64,000 nt of DNA, taken from positions 62,001-126,000 of the forward strand of contig CALCEY010000015.1 of the NCBI GenBank assembly GCA_937900415.1. Direction: 5' to 3'. Positions 57,708-64,000 of the stretch are shown here, one piece after another. The stretch's first letter is position 1. Each line of letters opens with the position of its first letter. The notes beneath the pieces were generated by a model that had not been told where the DNA came from, did no database searches, and worked only from the letters and a program-made list of their open reading frames with translations. The stretch comes from an uncultured Clostridia bacterium. Lineage in GTDB: Bacteria; Bacillota; Clostridia; Peptostreptococcales; Anaerovoracaceae. The translations under genes were made by a program, and so were the position numbers.

Positions 57708-59144
57708 ATGGAATACGAAAAATTCCTGGAAAAAAACAAAGAAGATATGATTTTCGCCCTTCAGAAAGTTGTCCGCATAAACAGCGAGGAGGGCGAAAGC
57801 TTTAAGTGCGAGGACGGCAGTGTATATCCTTTCGGGCAAGGCGTGCAGGAGGCCCTCGAAACTGTTCTTGAAATGGGAAAGAATATGGGCTTTTCCGTAA
57901 AAAATGTCGATAACTATGGAGGACACATTGATTTTGAGGGGACGGGAGACAAGATAATGGCTATTCTCGGCCATCTGGACGTGGTTCCGGCCGGCTCCGG
58001 CTGGTCCTCGGAGCCTTACGGCGGAGAAATCAGAGACGGCAGACTTTACGGCAGAGGAAGTGCAGATGATAAGGGCCCCGTAATTTCTTGCCTTTATGCG
58101 ATGAAGGCTCTAAAGGATGCCGGATACAAGCCTAAAGCAACGATAAGGCTGATTTTGGGACTTGACGAGGAGACGAACTGGAAGGGGATAAAATATTATT
58201 TTTCAAAGGAAAAATTCCCCGATTGGGGCTTTACTCCGGATGCAGACTTCCCTCTCATCAACGGAGAAAAAGGCGTTCTTGTGTTCAGTCTGGCTAAAAA
58301 GTTTACTCCTACAAGGTCGGAAGGCTTGGAACTTCGGTCTCTTAAGGGCGGAACCGCTCCCAATAGCGTCCCTGACAGCTGCCGTGTCGTGGTGAACAGT
58401 CCCAAAACCGAAAAATATGATGAGATTAAAGATAAGATTGTGCAGTACAGAGAACGCACGGGACATAAGCTCAACTTCAGAGGAATGGGTAAATCCCTCG
58501 AGATAACGGCTTCGGGAAAAGCGGCTCACGGCGCGCATCCTGAAAAAGGCTTAAATGCCGTATCTGTAATGATGGATTTCCTGGGAGAACTGAATTTTGT
58601 AAGCGAGGACGTCAACGACTTCATCAGCTTTTACAATAAATACATCGGTTTTTGCTTGGACGGTGAAGATATGGGTATTGGCCTGAGCGATGAAAAGTCC
58701 GGAAAGCTGATTTTTAATCTCGGAATAGCCGAAATTGATAAAGAGGCGGGAAGACTGGTAATAAATGTAAGATACCCTGTGACCTGTTCCGAGGAGGAGG
58801 TCTACGGCGGCATGGAAGAGCTTTTGACGAGGTATGAGATAGGGCTGATAAAGGAGGATCATAAACCGCCGGTTTACTTCGACGCAGACAGCGGCCTTGC
58901 CAAAACGCTTTTGAATGTATATCAAAAGCATACGGGTGATTCGGACTCAAAGCCGTTGGTGATAGGCGGAGGAACATATGCGAGAGCCGCAAGGGGAATC
59001 ATTGCCTACGGAGCAATATTTCCGGGAGATGAGGACAGAATGCATCAGAGAGACGAATATATTGAAATAAGCCGTCTTATACAGATGACAAAAATTTATG
59101 CCGAGGCTATTTACAAATTGTCTTCAGAAGAATATAATGTTTAG
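57708..59144 (+). CDS. pepV: Dipeptidase PepV-like (M20 family)
   Basis: A dizinc dipeptidase that hydrolyses dipeptides in amino-acid breakdown. The 478-residue protein shows MAILGHLDVVPAGSGWSSEPYGGEIRDGRLYGRGSADDKGP (first metal ligands) and LGLDEETNWKGIKYYF (general base Glu). The lid domain is between about 190 and 385, and VIGGGTYARAARGIIAYGAIFPG closes the catalytic domain. The gene fits a bacterium living on peptides. It follows nfu by 2 bases. Confidence 0.93.
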   Translation: MEYEKFLEKNKEDMIFALQKVVRINSEEGESFKCEDGSVYPFGQGVQEALETVLEMGKNMGFSVKNVDNYGGHIDFEGTGDKIMAILGHLDVVPAGSGWSSEPYGGEIRDGRLYGRGSADDKGPVISCLYAMKALKDAGYKPKATIRLILGLDEETNWKGIKYYFSKEKFPDWGFTPDADFPLINGEKGVLVFSLAKKFTPTRSEGLELRSLKGGTAPNSVPDSCRVVVNSPKTEKYDEIKDKIVQYRERTGHKLNFRGMGKSLEITASGKAAHGAHPEKGLNAVSVMMDFLGELNFVSEDVNDFISFYNKYIGFCLDGEDMGIGLSDEKSGKLIFNLGIAEIDKEAGRLVINVRYPVTCSEEEVYGGMEELLTRYEIGLIKEDHKPPVYFDADSGLAKTLLNVYQKHTGDSDSKPLVIGGGTYARAARGIIAYGAIFPGDEDRMHQRDEYIEISRLIQMTKIYAEAIYKLSSEEYNV

Positions 59145-59159
59145 AGTAAATATGTAATC

Positions 59160-59275
59160 TGTTTCAGGGCGGGGTGAAATTCCTCACCGGCGGTATAGTC
59201 CGCGAGTTCGCCGTCAAAGGCGGACAGATTAGGTGAAATTCCTAAACCGACGGTATAGTCCGGATGGGAGAAACA
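59160..59275 (+). promoter_or_regulatory. FMN riboswitch (RFN element)
   Basis: The conserved sequence GGGCGGGGTGAAATTCC, then ACCGGCGGTATAGTCC, AGATTAGGTGAAATTCCTAA, ACCGACGGTATAGTCCGGAT and GGGAGAAACA is complete, with a closing stem TGTTTC (59160-59165) with GAAACA (59270-59275). It should lower ribU expression when FMN is plentiful. Confidence 0.96.
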
Positions 59276-59324
59276 CTAGGATACAACATATGTTACTTTT
59301 TGTGTAACGTTCATGTAACTTGTG

Positions 59325-59357
59325 AGCCTTGATATTCGATGCGTATCAAGGCTTTCC
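59325..59357 (+). terminator. Riboswitch terminator of ribU
   Basis: AGCCTTGATA (59325-59334) pairs with TATCAAGGCT (59344-59353), followed by TTCCTTTATT. It lies 50 bases after the FMN aptamer. Confidence 0.82.
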
Positions 59358-59460
59358 TTTATTCCTGACAGATTCCTTTTGACAAAATATGTTCGGCGGA
59401 AGAGCTTCTCAAAATTTATTCTTGACGCCGAAAAAACAAGAAAGAAAAGAGGAAGATGTT

Positions 59461-60000
59461 ATGAACAACAAACAAAAGAGTGTAAAACTTGCAAAGATGG
59501 CCATGCTTGTGGCAATTTCCATAGTGCTGGTGATGATAGTGCATTTCCCGCTGTTTCCGGCGGTAGCTTTTCTTGAATACGATCCGGCAGACGTTCCCAT
59601 ACTGATAGGGACATTTGCTTTCGGTCCGGTGGCGGGAATCATTTTGACGGCAGTTACTTCTCTTATACAGGGATTTACGGTGAGCGTGCAGAGCGGAGCT
59701 TACGGAATAATAATGCATATAATCGCAACAACGGTGTTGGTTACAGTTGCGGGAGTGATTTACAGAAAGCACAAGACTAAAAAAACGGCTGTTATCGGTT
59801 TGATAGCCGGAACGCTGGCCATGGCAGTTGTAATGTTCTTCGCCAATATGGTTATAACTCCTAAGTTCACGGGAATGCCCCTTGAGGCAATAATGAAGCT
59901 TATGCCGTTTATACTGCTTTTCAACATAGCAAAGGCGGGAATCAACAGCGCAGTTACATTTATTTTATACAAGAGAATATCTCCGTTCCTGCACAAGTAG
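59461..60000 (+). CDS. ribU: Riboflavin ECF transporter S component
   Basis: The substrate-binding S subunit that works with a shared ECF energising module. The 179-residue protein has five to six membrane helices and the RibU pattern FPLFPAVAFLEYDPADVPILIGTFAFGPVAGIILTAVTSLIQGF. The FMN riboswitch in the leader confirms the substrate. ATG at 59461 after AGAGGAAG is preferred over an upstream frame at 59389. Confidence 0.93.
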   Translation: MNNKQKSVKLAKMAMLVAISIVLVMIVHFPLFPAVAFLEYDPADVPILIGTFAFGPVAGIILTAVTSLIQGFTVSVQSGAYGIIMHIIATTVLVTVAGVIYRKHKTKKTAVIGLIAGTLAMAVVMFFANMVITPKFTGMPLEAIMKLMPFILLFNIAKAGINSAVTFILYKRISPFLHK

Positions 60001-60025
60001 GCGGATTGATTTTGAGAGACAGAAG

Positions 60026-60454
60026 ATGGATATAAAGCGAACCGTTAAAATAAAAAATGAGGAAGAGACGAGAGCTTTCGGCTTTGAGCTGGGAAGACAA
60101 GCCCATCCCGGACAGGTGATCGCCCTGATAGGAGATCTTGGTACGGGAAAGACGACTCTTACCGGATATATAGCGCAAGGTCTTGGAGTTAGCGAGAATA
60201 TAAGCAGCCCGACCTTTACCGTGGTAAAGGAATATGAAAGCGGCAGAATTCCGCTGTATCATTTTGACGTATACAGAATAGGAGATGCAGACGAGCTGTT
60301 CAATATAGGCGCATATGAATATTTTGACGGAGAGGGTCTGTGCGTGATAGAATGGGCCGACTTGATTTTGGAGGAACTGCCGGAGAATACCGATTACATA
60401 ACGATAGAGTACGGCGGCGATGAAGGTGAAAGGATTTATAGATGTACATTCTAA
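60026..60454 (+). CDS. tsaE: tRNA threonylcarbamoyladenosine biosynthesis protein TsaE
   Basis: ATPase of the TsaBDE complex that makes t6A37 in tRNAs. The 142-residue protein has the P-loop LIGDLGTGKTTLTGYIAQGLG and HFDVYRIGDADELFNIGAYEYFDGEGLCVIEWADLI, typical of the family. It begins 26 bases after ribU and overlaps tsaB by 13 bases. Confidence 0.95.
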   Translation: MDIKRTVKIKNEEETRAFGFELGRQAHPGQVIALIGDLGTGKTTLTGYIAQGLGVSENISSPTFTVVKEYESGRIPLYHFDVYRIGDADELFNIGAYEYFDGEGLCVIEWADLILEELPENTDYITIEYGGDEGERIYRCTF

Positions 60455-61179
60455 CCATAGAGACTACCGGAAAACTCAGTTCAGTATCCGTCGTAGACGG
60501 AGAGGGCCGAATTGTCGGCGTTAAGACTTCTTTGGACTTCATGAGCCATCTTAAGAATATCGTGCCTATGATAAGCGATCTTTTAGAGGAGACGGGAGTG
60601 AAAAAACAGCAGCTTACTCACATCGCAGCCGCTATAGGGCCGGGCTCGTTTACTGGGATAAGAATAGGCGTATCTACAGCAAGGGCTCTTTGCCAGAGCT
60701 TAGACCTGCCGGCGGTGGCAGTTCCTACTCTCGACAGTTTTCTGTATAAGAAAGAAGCTCTTGAAAAAAGGCCGGAAGACGTGGTTTGTGCTGTTATAAA
60801 TGCCAGACGCGGGCAGGTGTACGGAATGATTGACGGATATATGAAACCGCAGCCATGCATGATGGACGACGTCCTTGAAACCATTAAAAACAACGTTTTT
60901 CCGGAACAAAAAAGAGTTCTGTTTTTTGGAGACGGTATAGACGCCTACAGAGAAAAAATTGAAGATGCGCTCTTTGGAAAAGGAGAATATATTTTCACCG
61001 ATGAAAATTGCAGATATCAGGAAGCTGTATCAGCGGGGCTTTTAGCTTTGGAAAAAGCAAGAAGAGGAGAGACATCGGATTACAATCTTCTTGTACCTGA
61101 CTACATGAGGAAAGCCGAGGCAGAGCAAAAGCTTGAGGCCGGAGAGCTGCCTATATGCAAAGGTCCTGTGCAGGAATAG
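60442..61179 (+). CDS. tsaB: tRNA threonylcarbamoyladenosine biosynthesis protein TsaB
   Basis: ASKHA-fold scaffold partner of TsaD. The 245-residue protein begins MYILTIETTGKLSSVSVVDGEGR and contains HIAAAIGPGSFTGIRIGVSTARALCQSLDLPAVAVPTLD, the TsaB signature. Ends with ...NLLVPDYMRKAEAEQKLEAG. The order tsaE-tsaB-rimI-tsaD is conserved in Firmicutes. Confidence 0.95.
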   Translation: MYILTIETTGKLSSVSVVDGEGRIVGVKTSLDFMSHLKNIVPMISDLLEETGVKKQQLTHIAAAIGPGSFTGIRIGVSTARALCQSLDLPAVAVPTLDSFLYKKEALEKRPEDVVCAVINARRGQVYGMIDGYMKPQPCMMDDVLETIKNNVFPEQKRVLFFGDGIDAYREKIEDALFGKGEYIFTDENCRYQEAVSAGLLALEKARRGETSDYNLLVPDYMRKAEAEQKLEAGELPICKGPVQE

Positions 61180-61288
61180 AAGCCTTTAACTCCGGAAGCA
61201 ACGCCGGAGAAAGCAACGCCGGCAAAAAAGGCGGAGAGATAAGTGGAGGATGAATGGACAAGGCGACATGCAAAAGGAGGCATAGAGG

Positions 61289-61750
61289 TTGACAGAGCTG
61301 ATAGTCAGAAGAGCTGAAGAAAAAGATGCCGGCTCTATAGCGGAGCTGGAAAGGGTTTGCTTCAGCCAGCCGTGGTCTTATGATTCGATTTACCATGATG
61401 TTGCAGAGAACAAGCTTTCCTTTTATCTTGTGGCGGAGACAGGTGGAAAAATAATAGGATATGCCGGCATATGGAATATCGCCGGCGAAGGTCATATCAC
61501 CAATGTGGCCGTTTCCCCGGATTTCAGGAGAAGGGGCGTTGGAGATGCCTTAATAGAGGTTTTACTTAAAGTTACCAGAGAAGCAGGTGTGTACAGCCAT
61601 ACTCTTGAAGTGAGAAAAGGCAATACAGGCGCTTTAAGGCTGTACGCAAAGCACGGCTTTAAGATTGAAGGCGAAAGAAAGGGCTATTACGAAGATAATG
61701 GAGAAGACGCCCTCATAATGTGGAGAAGAGAAAAGGATGAAGAACAGTAA
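61289..61750 (+). CDS. rimI: Ribosomal protein S18-alanine N-acetyltransferase RimI
   Basis: GNAT enzyme that acetylates the N-terminus of ribosomal protein S18. The 153-residue protein shows RRAEEKDAGSIAELERVCFSQPWSYDSI, VSPDFRRRGVGDALIEVLL (acetyl-CoA loop) and LEVRKGNTGALRLYAKHGFKIEGERKGYY, all typical. It starts with TTG at 61289, supported by AAAGGAGG eight bases upstream. It overlaps tsaD by 14 bases. Confidence 0.92.
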   Translation: MTELIVRRAEEKDAGSIAELERVCFSQPWSYDSIYHDVAENKLSFYLVAETGGKIIGYAGIWNIAGEGHITNVAVSPDFRRRGVGDALIEVLLKVTREAGVYSHTLEVRKGNTGALRLYAKHGFKIEGERKGYYEDNGEDALIMWRREKDEEQ

Positions 61751-62753
61751 ATTTTTGACTATGGCCTTTGAATCAAGCTGCGACGAAACGGCGGTGGCTG
61801 TTTTGGCGGATGGCAGAGAGGTGCTGTCAAACGTCATATCATCACAGATAGATATTTTTAAAAATTACGGAGGCGTAGTTCCGGAAATAGCGGCAAGGCA
61901 TCACCTTGAAAACGTAAATTATGTCATGGAGCAGGCTTTGAAGGAAGCAAAGGTTAATCTCAAGGACATAGACCTTATAGGCGTTACGGAGGGACCGGGA
62001 CTTGTAGGAGCTTTGCTCATCGGAGTCGCAACGGCAAAAGCGGTTTCTTTTGCGGCAGGAATACCCATAGTAGGAGTACATCATATAATGGGGCATATAG
62101 CTGCAAATTATATACAGTTTCCTGAGCTTGAGCCGCCTTTCACAGCGTTGATTGCCAGCGGCGGACATACGAATATCGCAGAGGTTACAGGGTATAACAG
62201 CTGCAGGATACTCGGAAGTACCAGAGACGACGCCATAGGAGAGGCTTATGACAAAGTCGCCAGAGTTCTTGGCCTTGGGTATCCGGGCGGTCCGAAGATA
62301 GACAGAATAGCGAGGGAAGGAAATCCTGAAGCCATACGCTTTAAACGGGTTTTTCTTGAAAAAAACAGTTATGATTTCAGCTTTAGCGGTCTTAAGACAG
62401 CGGTGCTCAATCATATTAACAATGCTCATCAGAAAGAAGAGGAGATAAACAGAGCAGACGTGGCGGCAAGCTTTCAGCAGGCAGTGATAGATGTAGTCTG
62501 CCAGAAGGCAGTGGAAGCCGCAGTTGAGATGAAACACGGCAAGCTGGCTCTTGCAGGAGGAGTGGCTTCCAACTCCAAACTTCGGGAAGAGCTTAAATTA
62601 AGATGCGACAGGGAAAATATAGAACTTTATATACCGCCGGCTTCACTGTGTACCGATAACGGAGCTATGATAGGCTGTGCGGCGTATTATAAATATAAGG
62701 AAGGACAGACGGGAGATTGGTACATGGATGCTCATGCGAACCTGCCTTTTTAG
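61737..62753 (+). CDS. tsaD: tRNA N6-adenosine threonylcarbamoyltransferase TsaD
   Basis: Transfers the threonylcarbamoyl group to A37 of tRNAs. The 338-residue Kae1/Qri7-type protein has the metal-binding motif HHIMGH, LALIASGGHTNI-type ATP motif (TALIASGGHTNIAEV) and DNGAMIGCAAYYKYK at the C-terminus. It is the last gene of the t6A cluster. Confidence 0.97.
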   Translation: MKNSKFLTMAFESSCDETAVAVLADGREVLSNVISSQIDIFKNYGGVVPEIAARHHLENVNYVMEQALKEAKVNLKDIDLIGVTEGPGLVGALLIGVATAKAVSFAAGIPIVGVHHIMGHIAANYIQFPELEPPFTALIASGGHTNIAEVTGYNSCRILGSTRDDAIGEAYDKVARVLGLGYPGGPKIDRIAREGNPEAIRFKRVFLEKNSYDFSFSGLKTAVLNHINNAHQKEEEINRADVAASFQQAVIDVVCQKAVEAAVEMKHGKLALAGGVASNSKLREELKLRCDRENIELYIPPASLCTDNGAMIGCAAYYKYKEGQTGDWYMDAHANLPF

Positions 62754-62808
62754 GAGACAGGAAGGCATAAAGCAGGGATTCAAGCCGGTCGGCCGAAGAT
62801 GACAAGAG

Positions 62809-64000
62809 ATGATAGTTTTATCAGCCGGAAATTTGACAAAAGCATACGGTACCGATGTAATCCTTGAGGGAGTGGATTTTCACGTCAACAAAGGCGACAG
62901 AGTTGGTCTCGTAGGCAGAAACGGAGCAGGAAAGACTACCCTTCTCAATATTATAACAGGAGAATTGACGCCGGATGAGGGACAGATATTTTTTCCTCAG
63001 GACATGAAAATGGGTTATCTAAAGCAGAGAGATAATTTCAACAGTGAAAATACTTTAATTGAAGAAATAAATAATATTTTCGCGCCTCTTAAAGATCTAG
63101 AGAGGGAGATTGAGAAAACCGCCGACATGATAGCAAAGAATCCTGAGGAAGAAAAGCTGATAGACAAGTTGGACAAACTGCATCGGGAATATGAGCAAAG
63201 GGGAGGATATACTTACAAGTCTGAGATTACGGGAATTTTGAATTCGATGGCTTTCGGTGAAGAATTTTTTGATAAGAAGATAAGCACTCTTTCAGGAGGG
63301 GAAAGGACGAGACTTGCTCTGGCGGCTTTGCTGCTGGAAAAACCGGATTTGCTCATATTGGACGAGCCCACAAACCACCTCGACATAGGCACTCTCAAAT
63401 GGCTTGAACAATATTTAGCGTCCTACAGGGGAAGTATAATAATCGTCTCCCATGACAGATATTTTCTCGATAAAAGCGTAAACAGAATATTCGAGATAGA
63501 AAACCACAGGCTTAAGACGTACGATGGTAATTATTCAACCTTTGCAGAGAAAAAGCGACGCCTCAGAGACGCTGAGATGAAAGCGTACAGCAATCAGCAG
63601 AGAGAAATCGCAAGACAGGAAGATATGATCCGGCGCATGAAAGAACGCGGCACGGAAAAACTGGCCAAAAGAGCTCAGTCAAGGGAAAAACGGCTGAAAG
63701 GAATAGAGAGGATAGACGCTCCGCAAAAACAGGAGGGGAAAATAAAGCTCAGCTTTAATCAGGACTTTCAATCCGGAAACGACGTGATTTTCACAGAAGG
63801 CCTCTCAAAATCTTTCGGACACGGCCAATCAAGACGGATTCTGTTTGAAAACGTCAGCATGGATATAAAAAGAGGCGAAAAGATTTGCATAGTAGGTCCA
63901 AACGGCGCAGGAAAAACCACTTTGCTTAAAATACTGCTTCAGCAGATAGTTCCTGAAAAAGGGAGAGTAAAGATAGGTCATAATGTAACATTCGGATACT
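62809..64000 (+). CDS. ABC-F family ATPase, 3'-truncated by the window edge
   Basis: A soluble double ATP-binding-cassette protein that acts on ribosomes. The frame opens at ATG 62809 (MIVLSAGNLTKAYGTDVILEGVDFHV) and runs off the window. Domain 1: Walker A GRNGAGKTT, signature LSGGERTRLALAALLL, Walker B LLILDEPTNHLDIGTLKWLE and switch histidine VSHDRYFLD. The linker is a basic coil (about 230-320), then domain 2 begins, with Walker A GPNGAGKTT. This is the ABC-F layout without membrane domains. It may be an Uup/EttA-like or antibiotic-protection protein. No good ribosome site is visible. Confidence 0.9.
   Translation, partial: MIVLSAGNLTKAYGTDVILEGVDFHVNKGDRVGLVGRNGAGKTTLLNIITGELTPDEGQIFFPQDMKMGYLKQRDNFNSENTLIEEINNIFAPLKDLEREIEKTADMIAKNPEEEKLIDKLDKLHREYEQRGGYTYKSEITGILNSMAFGEEFFDKKISTLSGGERTRLALAALLLEKPDLLILDEPTNHLDIGTLKWLEQYLASYRGSIIIVSHDRYFLDKSVNRIFEIENHRLKTYDGNYSTFAEKKRRLRDAEMKAYSNQQREIARQEDMIRRMKERGTEKLAKRAQSREKRLKGIERIDAPQKQEGKIKLSFNQDFQSGNDVIFTEGLSKSFGHGQSRRILFENVSMDIKRGEKICIVGPNGAGKTTLLKILLQQIVPEKGRVKIGHNVTFGY

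Noticed and set aside
61842..62537. 231-codon open frame on the minus strand
   Set aside because: Shadow of tsaD; composition is that of an antisense frame and no motif is present.

Overview
The window is a stretch of a Firmicutes chromosome, most likely an amino-acid-fermenting anaerobe of class Clostridia (lineages related to Eubacterium/Aminipila are a guess from gene content). Supporting signs are an almost complete lysine-to-butyrate fermentation cluster, a SAM-I and an FMN riboswitch, many intrinsic terminators with strong AGGAGG-type ribosome sites, DacF/CwlD-like wall enzymes, scpAB, and AlaX, PepV, DUF3842 and DUF1848 genes. There is no phage, plasmid, transposase, rRNA, tRNA or CRISPR array that I can support.

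Layout. 1-8.7 kb: partial mtnA, an EamA transporter, scpA-scpB, dacF, a PyrK-like Fe-S flavoprotein, a lipoprotein, an mnmM-type methyltransferase, a GidA-like FAD/Fe-S protein and an RsuA/RluB-type pseudouridine synthase. 8.8-9.1 kb: GC-rich repeats. 9.1-21.4 kb: the lysine fermentation locus, with kal on the minus strand and regulator-kdd-kamA-kamB-kamC-kamD-kamE-atoD-atoA on the plus strand. 21.7-26.1 kb: a G5/3D wall protein, AlaX-type editing protein, CwlD-like amidase, a cluster of three consensus DnaA boxes and a DUF4282 membrane protein. 26.3-29.3 kb: an AT-rich, decaying accessory patch (ECF sigma factor, broken anti-sigma-like gene, frameshifted secreted protein, small membrane proteins). 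29.4-41.4 kb: two unknown exported or novel proteins, SAM riboswitch-metK, deoC, aspartokinase, metG, tatD and a SpoIIE-type phosphatase. 41.4-43.9 kb: a 238-bp GC-rich tandem repeat and a second decayed region. 43.9-64 kb: tilS-ftsH-pucR-dus, a minus-strand metabolic trio, mgtE with a long structured leader, a tiny rubredoxin-like gene, an amino-acid binding lipoprotein, nfu-pepV, FMN riboswitch-ribU, and tsaE-tsaB-rimI-tsaD followed by a partial ABC-F gene.

How the genes work together. KamA (lysine 2,3-aminomutase), KamDE (beta-lysine 5,6-aminomutase) with its KamB/KamC reactivase, Kdd, Kal and AtoDA make up lysine fermentation, but the cleavage enzyme Kce is absent from the window. The locus is headed by an unusual regulator: an N-terminal domain homologous over its whole length to Kdd but with an eroded nucleotide-binding loop, followed by a sigma-54 AAA+ domain and a Fis-type HTH. 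Consensus -24/-12 promoters precede kal (9610-9625, minus) and kdd (11984-12000, plus), and three dyads of the form TGAANC-N6-KGTTCR lie upstream of them. I read this as an enzyme-turned-sensor switch for lysine fermentation, and it is the most interesting system in the window.

Other notable signals are two terminator hairpins whose 3' arm is also the ribosome-binding site of the next gene (dacF and the GidA-like gene), hairpins without U-tracts between lysine operon genes, a palindromic in-frame insertion in tatD, a hexanucleotide microsatellite, an A_AAA_AAG sequence exactly at a -1 frameshift, and a non-canonical leader with an upstream ORF in front of mgtE. All assignments are from reading sequence motifs only; no database search was run.
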